From positions 496,001 through 560,000 of the forward strand of contig NZ_LDOS01000002.1 of assembly GCF_002077135.1 (NCBI RefSeq): a DNA stretch of 64,000 nt, read 5' to 3'. The notes beneath the pieces are model-generated. The model made no database searches. It saw nothing but the letters and a program-made list of their open reading frames with translations, and was not told the DNA's origin. The stretch comes from Metallibacterium scheffleri. Lineage in GTDB: Bacteria; Pseudomonadota; Gammaproteobacteria; Xanthomonadales; Rhodanobacteraceae. Made by a program: the position numbers and the translations under genes. The stretch's first letter is position 1, and each line of letters starts with the position of its first letter. Shown here one piece after another: positions 9,623 to 17,981 of this stretch.

Positions 9623-10656
9623 GCGTTGCCCTCCTTGCGCGCCAGCCGCAACAGCAGCAATTTGGCGATGGCCAGTACGACAAAGGTGACACAGAACAGC
9701 AGGAAGCCCAGCGCGATCAATGTCGAGCGATGCAGGTCGGACGAAGCTTCGGTGAATTCGTTGGCGATCACCGAGGCGATCGAACTGGAGGGCATCAGCA
9801 GCGATGCGGAAAGCTGGTGCGCGTTGCCGAGCACGAAGGTGACCGCCATGGTCTCGCCCAGCGCGCGCCCGAGGCCCAGAAAAATGCCACCGATTACCGC
9901 CGAGCGCGTGTAGGGCAGCACGATATTCCACACCACTTCCGAAGTGGTCGAACCCAGCGCATAGGCGGATTCCTTGAGGCGCGTGGGCACGGTATGGAAC
10001 ACCTCGCGCATCACCGAGGAAATGAAGGGGATCACCATGATCGCCAGCACCAACCCCGCGGTGAGCATGCCGATGCCCAGTGGCGGTCCCTGAAACAATC
10101 GGCCGACGATCGGTAAGGTGCCGAGCTTGTCATTGATCCACGGGTCGGCGTGATCGGCCAGGAACGGCGCCAGCACGAACAGGCCCCACATGCCGTAGAT
10201 GATCGAGGGAATGCCAGCTAGCAGTTCCACCGCCGCGGCGATCGGGGTGCGCAGCCACGGAGGCGCGACCTCGGTGAGGAACAGGGCGATGCCGAAGCTC
10301 ACCGGCACTGCCAGCAACATCGCCAGCAAGGAGGTCATCAGCGTGCCCCAGATCGGCACCAGCGCGCCAAATTGGCCATTGACCGCATCCCAGTGATCGG
10401 ACACCAGGAAACTCCAGCCGAAGGTTTGGAACGCCAGGCGCCCGCCCCACAACGTGGAGCCCGCGGTGCCCAGCAGTGCCGCCAGCACCAGCAATGCGCA
10501 AGCCAGCAACGCACCGCGAAACAAATGGTCGTTGTGCGCGTCGCGCGCGTGGCGGGTGGCCGCCCACATCGCCCCGGTTCGGGCGGACACGGGCATGTCG
10601 CCGGCATCGTGCGGCATGGCCTCGGACTTGGCGGTGTATGGTTTGGATTGACTCAT
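9619..10656 (-). CDS. pstC: Phosphate ABC permease PstC (set 1)
   Basis: Partner permease of PstA in the inner membrane. The 345-residue protein has an unusually long polar N-terminus of about 45 residues before the first of six transmembrane segments. The EAA-like loop KESAYALGSTTSEVVWNIV and GRALGETMAVTFVLGN are family hallmarks. It follows pstS1 by 98 bases; that gap contains an intrinsic terminator-like hairpin, which should lower pstC1 expression relative to pstS1. It overlaps pstA1 by four bases. Confidence 0.95.
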   Translation of the reverse strand: MSQSKPYTAKSEAMPHDAGDMPVSARTGAMWAATRHARDAHNDHLFRGALLACALLVLAALLGTAGSTLWGGRLAFQTFGWSFLVSDHWDAVNGQFGALVPIWGTLMTSLLAMLLAVPVSFGIALFLTEVAPPWLRTPIAAAVELLAGIPSIIYGMWGLFVLAPFLADHADPWINDKLGTLPIVGRLFQGPPLGIGMLTAGLVLAIMVIPFISSVMREVFHTVPTRLKESAYALGSTTSEVVWNIVLPYTRSAVIGGIFLGLGRALGETMAVTFVLGNAHQLSASLLMPSSSIASVIANEFTEASSDLHRSTLIALGFLLFCVTFVVLAIAKLLLLRLARKEGNA

Positions 10657-10665
10657 GGAGTGCTC

Positions 10666-10698
10666 AAAAAATCACGCGCGCCATACTGCGGCGCGCGT
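10666..10698 (-). terminator. Attenuator-type terminator between pstS1 and pstC1
   Basis: On the minus strand a perfect 9-bp GC stem (ACGCGCGCC with GGCGCGCGT, 7-base loop) is followed by GATTTTTTG. A second perfect 8-bp hairpin (GGCCGTCG with CGACGGCC, 10710-10737) lies just upstream. Together they separate the abundant binding protein from the permease genes and probably act as a partial terminator or 3'-end stabiliser. Confidence 0.75.
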
Positions 10699-10754
10699 CA
10701 CAGGATGCCGGCCGTCGGTTGCAAGCGCGCGACGGCCATTATGCGTGCTGTTGC

Positions 10755-11777
10755 TCAGCTCTTGAACTGGCTCTGCCAATACGCCTCGATCTGCTTGACC
10801 AGCGTGTCCGGCAGGGGCACGTAATCCAATGCCAGCGCTTCGGGCTGGCCGTGCTCGAAAGCCCATTTGAAGAACGCGAACGCCACCTTGGACTGCGCGG
10901 CATTCTTCGGGGTCTTGTACATGATCGCCCAGGTTGTCGCGGTGATCGGCCAGGCGCCCGTGCCCGGCGCATTGGTCATGATCAGGTTGAAATCCTTGGC
11001 TTGTGCCCAGTCCGCGGTGGCTGCAGCGGCGGCGAAAGCCGCATTGCTTGGCTCGAGAAACCTGCCGGCGGCGTTTTCCATCTGTGTGTAAGCCATCTTG
11101 TTCTGCAGCGCATAGGCGTACTCGACATAGCCGATCGAGTTCCTGATCTGCCTGACGTAGGCCGATACACCCTCGTTGCCCTTGCCACCGACGCCAACCG
11201 GCCACGGTACCGAGGTGCCGAAACCGATCGCTTTTTGCCAGGCCGGGCTGAGCTTGCTCAAATAATTGGTGAAGTTGTAGCTGGTGCCCGAGCCGTCCGA
11301 GCGGTGCACCACGAAAATGGCGCTAGCCGGCAGCTTGATACCCGGGTTGAGCCTGACCAGCGCCGGGTCGTTCCAGGTCTTGATCCTGCCCATGAAGATC
11401 TCGGCCAGGATGGGGCCGCTGAGGCGCAACTTGCCTGCCGCGATGCCCTCCAAATTAACCACCGGCACGATGCCACCGATCACGACGGGAAACTGGCCGA
11501 GGCCGAACTTGTTCAAATCCTCGGCCGACAGGGGTGCGTCCGAGGCGCCGAAGTCGACGGTTCCGGCCTTGATCTGCGCGATGCCGCCGCCGGAGCCGAT
11601 CGACTGGTAGTTGATCTGATGCCCGGTTTTCCGGTTGAACGCCACCGACCACTTCGACAGCACCGGATAGACGAAGCTGGATCCAGCGCCGGTGACTTCG
11701 GTGGCCTGCGCGGTGACTGTCAGCAGTGCGCCGAGCAGAAGCAGTGCGGCAAGGCGTGATTTGAGCGAAAGCAGCAT
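10755..11777 (-). CDS. pstS: Periplasmic phosphate-binding protein PstS (set 1)
   Basis: Captures phosphate in the periplasm and delivers it to PstCA. The 340-residue precursor has a signal peptide (hydrophobic LAALLLLGALLTVTA, cleavage after AQA). Phosphate-contact motifs are like the E. coli protein: TGAGSSFVYPVL near the mature N-terminus, VDFGASDAPL, and HRSDGSGTSYNFTNYL with the Arg, Ser, Gly and Thr ligands. A good Pho box lies 57 bases upstream of the start. It begins the second half of the locus, after pstA2, and is probably transcribed both from its own promoter and by read-through. Confidence 0.95.
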   Translation of the reverse strand: MLLSLKSRLAALLLLGALLTVTAQATEVTGAGSSFVYPVLSKWSVAFNRKTGHQINYQSIGSGGGIAQIKAGTVDFGASDAPLSAEDLNKFGLGQFPVVIGGIVPVVNLEGIAAGKLRLSGPILAEIFMGRIKTWNDPALVRLNPGIKLPASAIFVVHRSDGSGTSYNFTNYLSKLSPAWQKAIGFGTSVPWPVGVGGKGNEGVSAYVRQIRNSIGYVEYAYALQNKMAYTQMENAAGRFLEPSNAAFAAAAATADWAQAKDFNLIMTNAPGTGAWPITATTWAIMYKTPKNAAQSKVAFAFFKWAFEHGQPEALALDYVPLPDTLVKQIEAYWQSQFKS

Positions 11778-11833
11778 GGGAATTCCTTGTGGCGTGCGGG
11801 CGGCGCCCGTCTTACGAATTGTAAGAAGCCAGG

Positions 11834-11851
11834 TTGACGCATTTATGACAG
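11834..11851 (-). promoter_or_regulatory. Pho box upstream of pstS1
   Basis: Read on the minus strand this 18-base site is CTGTCAT-AAAT-GCGTCAA: two GTCA-type heptamers at an 11-base period with an A/T-rich spacer, very close to the E. coli PhoB consensus. It is 57 bases before pstS1, where PhoB would replace the -35 element. A CTTAC/GTAAG inverted repeat (11811-11825) lies between the box and the gene. Confidence 0.75.
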
Positions 11852-11870
11852 CAACATGCCACCGTGCAGC

Positions 11871-12770
11871 TCAACTCGTGCGGCGCACGCCCAGACGGCT
11901 GAGCGACAGTCGCGCCAGCAGGGTAATCGCCAGCACGAACAGCGTGATCAGCAGCGCGGCGGCATATGCCAATGCGTGTGCGCTGGCGAATGGTTCGTTG
12001 ATGAACGACCAGATCACGTAAGTCAGATACGCCACCGGCTCGTGCGTCAGATGCCCGCTCCAGTAGTAGTTCGACCAGTTGACCGTGTAGATCAACGGAG
12101 CGGTTTCGCCCATCGAGATCGCCATCGCCAGCAGGATGCCGGTGAGCACGCGCGGTGCGCATTCGCGCAAGAGCACGCGCGTCACCAGATTGGCCTGACT
12201 GGCGCCCAATGCGTAGCCGGCCTCGCGCAACTCGCCGGGTACGCCGCGCAGCGCCAACTCGGTGGTGCGCAGGATGTAGGGCGCGATCATCATCGCCAGC
12301 GTGATGCAGCCCGCGGCTAGGGAGAAGTGCCAGCCCAGCGCGGTGACCATGGTCAGGTAACCGAACAGGCCGAACACGATCGAGGGCACCCCGACCAGTA
12401 CATCGGCGATGAAGCGCACCGCGCGCGCGAAATACTCGCGGCTGAACTCGCTCACGTAGATGCCGCCGAACACGCCGACCGGCACCGCTAGCAGCAATGC
12501 GCCAGCAGTGATCAGCACGCTACCCTCGATGGCATTCAGCAAGCCACCGGCGATGCCACTGGTCGGTGTCAGGAATAACTGCAGGTTCAGTGCCGCGAAG
12601 CCGCGCACAAACACCAGTCGCAAAATGTCCAGCAGCGCGAAGGCCAGCAACAGGAAGGCCAGACCGCTGAGCAACCAACCCGCCAGGCTGGCCAGTGCGC
12701 GCCGCTGCTGACGGCCACGGCCGCGGGCGTGTGGGTTGAGCGCACGTGCCGGATCGGTCACTGTACTCAT
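11871..12770 (-). CDS. pstA: Phosphate ABC permease PstA (set 2)
   Basis: A second PstA-type permease, 299 residues, with about six transmembrane segments and a basic N-terminus rich in Arg and Gln. The EAA-like loop REAGYALGASQANLVTRVLL and SMGETAPLIYTVNWSNYYW mark it as PstA. It differs clearly from the PstA 860 bases downstream of pstS1, so this is not a recent tandem copy. Its start overlaps pstC2 by four bases (ATGA). It ends about 93 bases before pstS1, and the Pho box of pstS1 falls in that gap. Confidence 0.93.
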   Translation of the reverse strand: MSTVTDPARALNPHARGRGRQQRRALASLAGWLLSGLAFLLLAFALLDILRLVFVRGFAALNLQLFLTPTSGIAGGLLNAIEGSVLITAGALLLAVPVGVFGGIYVSEFSREYFARAVRFIADVLVGVPSIVFGLFGYLTMVTALGWHFSLAAGCITLAMMIAPYILRTTELALRGVPGELREAGYALGASQANLVTRVLLRECAPRVLTGILLAMAISMGETAPLIYTVNWSNYYWSGHLTHEPVAYLTYVIWSFINEPFASAHALAYAAALLITLFVLAITLLARLSLSRLGVRRTS

Positions 12771-13729
12771 GTGCTCAGGCTCCGAGGCACCAGCAGGCGC
12801 GCCAGAGCGTTGACCAGCAGCGACAGCAACAGCAGCGCAAGACCAATCTCGGCGATGCCGTAAATGGCCATGTTGGTCGGATCCTGCAGTGCGCTGTCGA
12901 GTTGCGAGACCATGAACGAGGCCATGGTCGAGATCGGGCTGTAGATGTTTTCGGGCAGGATGTTGAGTGCATTGCCACTGATCATCAGGACCGCCATGGT
13001 TTCACCCAATGCCCGCCCGAGCGCCAGGGTGCTGACGCCGATCAGCGGCAGACGTAGACGCGGCAAGATGATTTTTCGCACTACCTCGAAGCGCGTCGCG
13101 CCTACCGCCAGGCCGGCCTCGCGCAGCGCTTGCGGAGTGCTTTCGATCGCTTCGCGCAGATTGGCGGCAATCAGCGGCACGCACATCAAAGACAGCACGA
13201 TGCCGGCGGTCAGCAGGCCATAGCCACTTCCCGAAGGTGGGCCGAAAAATGGCACATCGCGCAGCCAGTGGGCCATGTGCGGATAGACGTGTCGTGACAG
13301 AAACGGAATCAGCACGATGTAACCCCACAGGCCGAACACCACGCTGGGCACCGAGGCGAGCAATTCGACCAGCAGGGATGCGTAGGTGCGGATGCGCGGC
13401 GGCACTGCCTCGGCCAGAAACACCGCAGCACCCACGCCCAGCGGTACCGCAAGCAGCAACGCGATCAGCGAGCTGGCCAAGGTACCGACGATCAGAAACA
13501 GGATGGCGAAAGAGGCCCCCGGCATCACCTGTTCGCCGCGCACGGTGACGGGATTGCCGTACTGGTTGCCCAGATTCCAGGAACTATGCGTGAAAAAATC
13601 GAAGCCGTTGAAGCGCAACGCCGGCCACGAGTCATGCAGAAGGAATGCGAAGAGGGCCAGCAAGACGAGCGGGATCATTGCCGCGAAAGCGGTCACGGTC
13701 ACGCGAAAGAGGGCGTCGCTGGGGCGCAT
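12767..13729 (-). CDS. pstC: Phosphate ABC permease PstC (set 2)
   Basis: A second PstC-type permease of 320 residues with about six transmembrane segments. The loop REAGLAVGATRFEVVRKIIL and GRALGETMAVLMISGNALN are PstC hallmarks. ATG at 13729 was chosen; an in-frame TTG at 13738 would add three residues, and neither has a recognisable ribosome site because a 34-base hairpin (13739-13772) occupies that position. Expression may therefore depend on translation of pstS2 or on opening the hairpin. It is coupled to pstA2 by an ATGA overlap. Confidence 0.93.
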   Translation of the reverse strand: MRPSDALFRVTVTAFAAMIPLVLLALFAFLLHDSWPALRFNGFDFFTHSSWNLGNQYGNPVTVRGEQVMPGASFAILFLIVGTLASSLIALLLAVPLGVGAAVFLAEAVPPRIRTYASLLVELLASVPSVVFGLWGYIVLIPFLSRHVYPHMAHWLRDVPFFGPPSGSGYGLLTAGIVLSLMCVPLIAANLREAIESTPQALREAGLAVGATRFEVVRKIILPRLRLPLIGVSTLALGRALGETMAVLMISGNALNILPENIYSPISTMASFMVSQLDSALQDPTNMAIYGIAEIGLALLLLSLLVNALARLLVPRSLST

Positions 13730-13738
13730 CGGTCGCAA

Positions 13739-13772
13739 TTCGGGGCCACTGTCGGATTACAGTGACCCCGAA
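13739..13772 (-). other. Hairpin between pstS2 and pstC2
   Basis: Two 14-base arms (TTCGGGGCCACTGT and ACAGTGACCCCGAA) pair with one G-T position around a 6-base loop. There is no T-run after it on the minus strand, so it is less a terminator than an mRNA-stabilising or translation-blocking stem. It ends ten bases before the pstC2 ATG and covers where a ribosome site would lie. Confidence 0.7.
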
Positions 13773-13792
13773 CCAGCCTCAAAGTTTCAGAC

Positions 13793-14869
13793 TCAATGGA
13801 TCTGGTTGATCTGCTGCAACGTCAGCGCACGCGCGGATGCTGGCAGCGGCAGGAAATTGACCTGTTTCAGGAACACCAGCGAGTTGCCGCCCTCGGTGCT
13901 CACCGCCCAGCTCAGGAACTTCCTGATCTGGGCCGCCGTTGCGGCATTCGGCTGGGTCGCCTTCACCATGACGTACTCGTAGTTGATGATCGGGTAGGAC
14001 TCGGCACCCGGCGCATAAATCATGCTGATGCGTTCGTCCTTCGGCGTCTTCGGCACCATGGCTGCAGCTGCGGCCGGCACGGTCTTCTTGTTGATCATCA
14101 CGAAGTTGCCGGCGCGGTTCTGCAGCATGGCCTCGCCCAGGCCGTCCTTCTGCGTCTGGTTCTGGAAGCTGACGCCGATATAGGCCACCGAATATGGTGT
14201 GCTGCGCACCGCGCTCACCATGCCCGGGTTGCCGTTGGCGCCGATCGCGCCCTGCACGGCCGGCCAGTTGACCGAAGTGCCGTAGCCGACCTTCTGTTCC
14301 CAGGTCTTGTCGGTGAAGCTCAGGAACTGGCTGAACATGAAGGTATCGCCACTGCCATCGGTGCGGTGCACGGTGACGATGAGATGGTGCGGCAGAGCCA
14401 CGCCGGGGTTGAGCTGCTTCAGCGCCGGGGCATCCCAGTAGCGCACGCGACCGTCGTACATTCCGGCCAGCACCGCGCCGCTGAGCTTCAGGTGCACGTT
14501 GTTCAGGCCTGGCACGTTGTAGTTGACCATCTGCGAAGAAATCGCCACCGGGATGTTGAGCATCTCGGGGTTCTTCTTCATCTGCGCATCGCTGAGGTAC
14601 GCGTCGGAAGCGCCAAACTGCACCAGGCCCTCGATGCTCTGCGCAATGCCGGTGCCGCTGCCGGTCGAAGCGGTGTTGATCTGTACCTCCGGGTTGGCCT
14701 TGGTGTACGCGGGCACCCACAGGTTGAACAGTGGGTACAGCAGGCTGGAGCCGGTTTCGTTGAGCGTGAGGGTGGCGGCGGTGGCGCTGCCGACAGCCAG
14801 CAGGCCGGCGGCGGCCAACAGCGCGAGGCGGGGCGCGCGGTGGCGCGCGTGCAGCGAACGTTGCGTCAT
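13793..14869 (-). CDS. pstS: Periplasmic phosphate-binding protein PstS-like (set 2)
   Basis: A second phosphate-type binding protein, 358 residues, starting at ATG 14869 with a basic signal peptide ending near GSATA; an upstream in-frame extension has no signal sequence logic. Ligand motifs are of a different subtype from PstS1: LNETGSSLLYPLF, FGASDAYL, and HRTDGSGDTFMFSQFL, where the residue corresponding to the phosphate-contacting threonine is aspartate. I recall GSGDT from actinobacterial-type PstS proteins, so phosphate remains the likely ligand. It leads the eight-gene cluster and has a degenerate Pho-box-like region upstream. Confidence 0.9.
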   Translation of the reverse strand: MTQRSLHARHRAPRLALLAAAGLLAVGSATAATLTLNETGSSLLYPLFNLWVPAYTKANPEVQINTASTGSGTGIAQSIEGLVQFGASDAYLSDAQMKKNPEMLNIPVAISSQMVNYNVPGLNNVHLKLSGAVLAGMYDGRVRYWDAPALKQLNPGVALPHHLIVTVHRTDGSGDTFMFSQFLSFTDKTWEQKVGYGTSVNWPAVQGAIGANGNPGMVSAVRSTPYSVAYIGVSFQNQTQKDGLGEAMLQNRAGNFVMINKKTVPAAAAAMVPKTPKDERISMIYAPGAESYPIINYEYVMVKATQPNAATAAQIRKFLSWAVSTEGGNSLVFLKQVNFLPLPASARALTLQQINQIH

Positions 14870-14907
14870 GGCGAAATCCAGTAGGGGAGGGTGAGGCCGC
14901 AAGGCCA

Positions 14908-14935
14908 ATGACACTTTCGCGTGTCTATATGACAG
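14908..14935 (-). promoter_or_regulatory. Degenerate Pho-box-like region upstream of pstS2
   Basis: On the minus strand CTGTCAT and GTGTCAT occur 21 bases apart, about 40-65 bases before the pstS2 start. This looks like two outer PhoB half-sites with a poor middle repeat and one base missing from the 11-base period. Support is weaker than for the other Pho boxes here. Confidence 0.4.
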
Positions 14936-15014
14936 CGCGGTTGCAGGCTCGCAATTGTATGAAAACCGTATTTCCGGCGTGATCTGCAAGTCGGGCCCTC
15001 GGTTGCAGGCCGGC

Positions 15015-15644
15015 TCATGGCGTGGCCGCAGCGGCCGCACTCAGGCTCTGCCAGCGGTTGACGATGGTGCAGAACAGCTCGGCGGTGCGTTCGGCGTCGT
15101 ACACCGCCGAATGCGCCTGGGCCGCGTCCCACTCGATCCCGGCGGCCTGCAGCGCGCGCGCCAGCACGGTCTGGCCATAGGCGAGACCGGCCAGGCTGAC
15201 GGTATCGAAGCAACTGAAGGGATGGAACGGACTGCGCTTGCAGGCGCAGCGTGCGATGGCGGCGTTGAGAAAACCCAGGTCGAATCCAGCGTTGTGTCCG
15301 ACCAGGATCGCACGCTGACAGCTCTGTTCGCGCACCGCTTTGCGGATCGGCGCAAAGACGTATTCCAGCGCATCCGCCTCGAGCCGCGCCGCGCGCAAGG
15401 GATGATCCGGCTTGATGCCGTTGACTTCCATCGATTTCGGATCGAGCAGTGCGCCGGGAAAGGCCTCGACATGGGTGCTGACGGTATGCACCGGCTGCAG
15501 ACGCCCATCGGCATCCATCTCCAGCAGCACGGCGGCAACTTCAAGCAGGGCGTGACGGCGCGCTTCGAAACCGCCGGTCTCGACATCGACGACGACGGGC
15601 AGGAATCCGCGGAAGCGTCGCGCGATCGGTGTGGTCTCAGGCAT
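15015..15644 (-). CDS. rnt: Ribonuclease T
   Basis: RNase T trims 3' ends of tRNA and other stable RNAs and turns over tRNA CCA ends. The 209-residue product is a DEDDh exonuclease: [10 protein letters not shown] carries the first two acidic residues, [12 protein letters not shown] the third, and [14 protein letters not shown] the catalytic histidine and last aspartate. The family-specific phrase [20 protein letters not shown]-like region ([15 protein letters not shown]) separates it from the DNA polymerase III epsilon subunit. It stands alone between the pst cluster and the porin gene, on the minus strand. Confidence 0.94.
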   Translation of the reverse strand: MPETTPIARRFRGFLPVVVDVETGGFEARRHALLEVAAVLLEMDADGRLQPVHTVSTHVEAFPGALLDPKSMEVNGIKPDHPLRAARLEADALEYVFAPIRKAVREQSCQRAILVGHNAGFDLGFLNAAIARCACKRSPFHPFSCFDTVSLAGLAYGQTVLARALQAAGIEWDAAQAHSAVYDAERTAELFCTIVNRWQSLSAAAAATP

Positions 15645-15698
15645 CCGCGCAGCTTATCAGGCGCGCGCGGTGCGGCCGGACCGGGGCGGCGTCGATCG

Positions 15699-15716
15699 TT
15701 GTCATGCCCGCGTCAT
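15699..15716 (+). promoter_or_regulatory. Pho box upstream of the porin gene
   Basis: TTGTCAT-GCCC-GCGTCAT gives two GTCAT cores exactly 11 bases apart, the PhoB half-site period, although the spacer is GC-rich. A possible -10, CAACAT, begins ten bases after the site (15727-15732), the usual Pho promoter geometry. The start codon is 112 bases further. The same stretch also forms a 7-bp GC hairpin (15706-15727). Confidence 0.55.
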
Positions 15717-15828
15717 GAAACGCGGGCAACATCGCGGCCGATTAACGGAAGGTTTACTTGTTCGCAAAGTTAGCTCAAGCTAATGCGACCCGATTCACAT
15801 CAATTTTTCCACACGGAGACTTTACTTC

Positions 15829-17142
15829 ATGCGTAAACATCTGCTCGCCGTGGCCGTGGCGGCCACGCTCGCCGGCACCAGCTTCGGTGCCCGCGCCGAT
15901 GCGCTCAGCGATCTCTTCACCCAGGGCCATGTCGACGGCCAGCTGCGCGCCTATTATTTCACGCGTTCCTACGATACCTCCGCGGTGCCGGATGCCAGCG
16001 CGTTCTCCGGCGCGGCGCTGATCAACATGACCAGCGGCAGCCTCAACGGCTTCAGCCTGGGCGCTTCATTCGTGACCGCCAACTCGTTTGGCACGCAAAA
16101 CGACAACCCGGCCAAGATCGACAGTACCCTGATGGGCATCAACGACTCGGTCAGCGCGCTGGGCCAAGCCTACGTGCAGTACAAGAACGAGTGGATGATG
16201 CTGCGCGGCGGCTACCAGTACCTCAACACGCCGTGGATGGGACAGAGCGATTCGCGCGTGATCCCGGCCTCGTACAACGCCGTGTCGGCGGTGTTCAAGC
16301 CGGCCAAGGGCTGGGATGTTTATGCCTTGCGCAGCTTCGACTGGAAGAGCCGCACCTCGGGCGGCTACTACGCCGACAACCTGTATTACCCGGCCACGTT
16401 CAACGGCGATGCGATGTACGGCGGCTTGGGCGGCCTGCCGGCCACGGCGCATCAGTCCAACGGCGCCTGGGCGCTGGGCAGCAGTTATGGCGTGGACGGC
16501 TTCAAGGGTCAAGCCTGGTACTACAACTTCCTGGATTTCGCGCGCATGGGCTATCTGGAAGGCAGCTATACCTTCAAGACCGGCACCGGCTTCGACCCCT
16601 TCGTCGGCGCTCAGTACGTGGATGAGTCCGGCAGCGGCAACAACTTCCTCGTGACCAATCACACCGCGCTGTTCGGCGTGGCCGGCAGCCGCGTCAAGAG
16701 CAGCGTATGGGGTGTCACCGGTGGCGTCATCATCCCCAACGGGCGCATCGACCTCGGTTACAACAAGGTGGGCAGCGAGTCCGGCGCGGTCGGTGGTGGT
16801 GCGATCATCTCGCCCTACACCGCGGCCTATGCCACCGACCCGCTGTATACCACCTCGATGATCCGTGGTCTGGTGGAGATGGGCCCGGGCCACGCCTGGA
16901 AAGCCAAGGTCACCTACAACGTGCTCAAGAATTTCCAGGTGATCGCGGCCTACGCCAAGTACACCACGCAGTACCGCGGCAACAGCCACGACGTGTATCT
17001 GGACCTGATCTACAACCTGGACGGTTACCTCAAGGGCTTGACCTTGCGCAACCGCTGGGAGCGCTCGTCCGGCGGCTGGAACCTCAACCCGGGCAACAAG
17101 CCGTTCACCTACAACCGCGTGATGATCAGCTACGCGTTCTGA
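15829..17142 (+). CDS. OprD-like outer-membrane porin
   Basis: A 437-residue outer-membrane beta-barrel. The signal peptide (MRKHLLAVAVAATLAG, cleavage after ARA) is followed by alternating amphipathic strands rich in Tyr, Trp and Gly, and the chain ends in a terminal phenylalanine (MISYAF), the barrel-assembly signal. The order GHVDGQLRAYYFTR at the start and TLRNRWE near the end fit the OprD family of substrate-specific porins. The site GGAG before the ATG is a fair ribosome site. With a Pho box upstream and the pst genes next door, it may admit phosphate or organophosphates, but the barrel family does not show the substrate. A terminator follows directly. Confidence 0.82.
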   Translation: MRKHLLAVAVAATLAGTSFGARADALSDLFTQGHVDGQLRAYYFTRSYDTSAVPDASAFSGAALINMTSGSLNGFSLGASFVTANSFGTQNDNPAKIDSTLMGINDSVSALGQAYVQYKNEWMMLRGGYQYLNTPWMGQSDSRVIPASYNAVSAVFKPAKGWDVYALRSFDWKSRTSGGYYADNLYYPATFNGDAMYGGLGGLPATAHQSNGAWALGSSYGVDGFKGQAWYYNFLDFARMGYLEGSYTFKTGTGFDPFVGAQYVDESGSGNNFLVTNHTALFGVAGSRVKSSVWGVTGGVIIPNGRIDLGYNKVGSESGAVGGGAIISPYTAAYATDPLYTTSMIRGLVEMGPGHAWKAKVTYNVLKNFQVIAAYAKYTTQYRGNSHDVYLDLIYNLDGYLKGLTLRNRWERSSGGWNLNPGNKPFTYNRVMISYAF

Positions 17143-17167
17143 TCGCGCCCTTGTACCGTGCAACACG

Positions 17168-17194
17168 ACGGCGGGCTTCGGTCCGCCGTTTTTT
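17168..17194 (+). terminator. Intrinsic terminator of the porin gene
   Basis: A perfect 7-bp stem (ACGGCGG with CCGCCGT) closes an 8-base loop and runs into TTTTTT. It sits 26 bases past the porin stop and abuts the end of the convergent nth gene. Confidence 0.9.
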
Positions 17195-17937
17195 CATGGG
17201 TTTTCGCCGGGGGATTTGTCGGGCCACAGGCACAGATCGCGCAGCACGCAGTGCGCGCAGTCGGGCTTGCGCGCCTTGCACACATAACGGCCGTGCAGGA
17301 TCAGCCAGTGGTGCGCGTGCTGGCGATACGCGGCAGGCACACGCGCCAGCAATCCGGCCTCGACCACCTTGACGTCCTTGCCCGGCGCCAGCCCGGTGCG
17401 ATTGGCGACACGGAAGATATGCGTATCCACGGCGATGGTGGGGGCACCGAACGCGACATTGAGCACCACGTTGGCGGTCTTGCGGCCGACGCCGGGCAGC
17501 GCCTCGAGCGCCGCACGCGTGTTCGGCACCGCGCCGTCGTGACGCTCCAGCAGCAGTCGGCACAGGGCAATCACATTGCGCGCCTTGGTGCGGAACAGGC
17601 CCAGGCTGCCGATGATCCGCGCCAGCTCGGATTCACCCAATGCCAGCACCGCCGCTGGCGTCGGCGCCCGCGCGAACAGCACGCGTGTCACCTTGTTGAC
17701 GCCGACATCGGTGGCCTGCGCAGACAGCACGACCGCCACCAGCAACTGGAAATCGCTGGCATGTATCAGCTCGGTGCGTGGTTCCGGATCGAGCGCAGCG
17801 AGACGCCCGAACAGCGTTTCGATGGCGGCGCGGGTCAGCAGGCGATGGCGCGCGCGCTGGCCGGATGCGGATTTGCGCGCCGTGTGCCTACTGGCGGAAG
17901 CTGCGCGCTTGGCGCGTGGTGGACTGGCGGACGGCAT
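17194..17937 (-). CDS. nth: Endonuclease III
   Basis: A DNA glycosylase/AP lyase that removes oxidised pyrimidines in base-excision repair. The helix-hairpin-helix LPGVGRKTANVVLN contains the catalytic lysine and VDTHIFRVANR the catalytic aspartate. Four cysteines near the C-terminus (C-x6-C-x2-C-x5-C in CKARKPDCAHCVLRDLC) bind the 4Fe-4S cluster. The 247 residues exceed the usual 210 because of a 30-residue basic, Ala/Arg/Ser-rich N-terminus, as in some Nth proteins; a shorter start is possible but no better ATG is seen. It is monocistronic and convergent with the porin gene. Confidence 0.95.
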   Translation of the reverse strand: MPSASPPRAKRAASASRHTARKSASGQRARHRLLTRAAIETLFGRLAALDPEPRTELIHASDFQLLVAVVLSAQATDVGVNKVTRVLFARAPTPAAVLALGESELARIIGSLGLFRTKARNVIALCRLLLERHDGAVPNTRAALEALPGVGRKTANVVLNVAFGAPTIAVDTHIFRVANRTGLAPGKDVKVVEAGLLARVPAAYRQHAHHWLILHGRYVCKARKPDCAHCVLRDLCLWPDKSPGENP

Positions 17938-17981
17938 CGCGCAAGATTATCAGGCGCAACCGGCGTGGCGCGGAGCGACGA

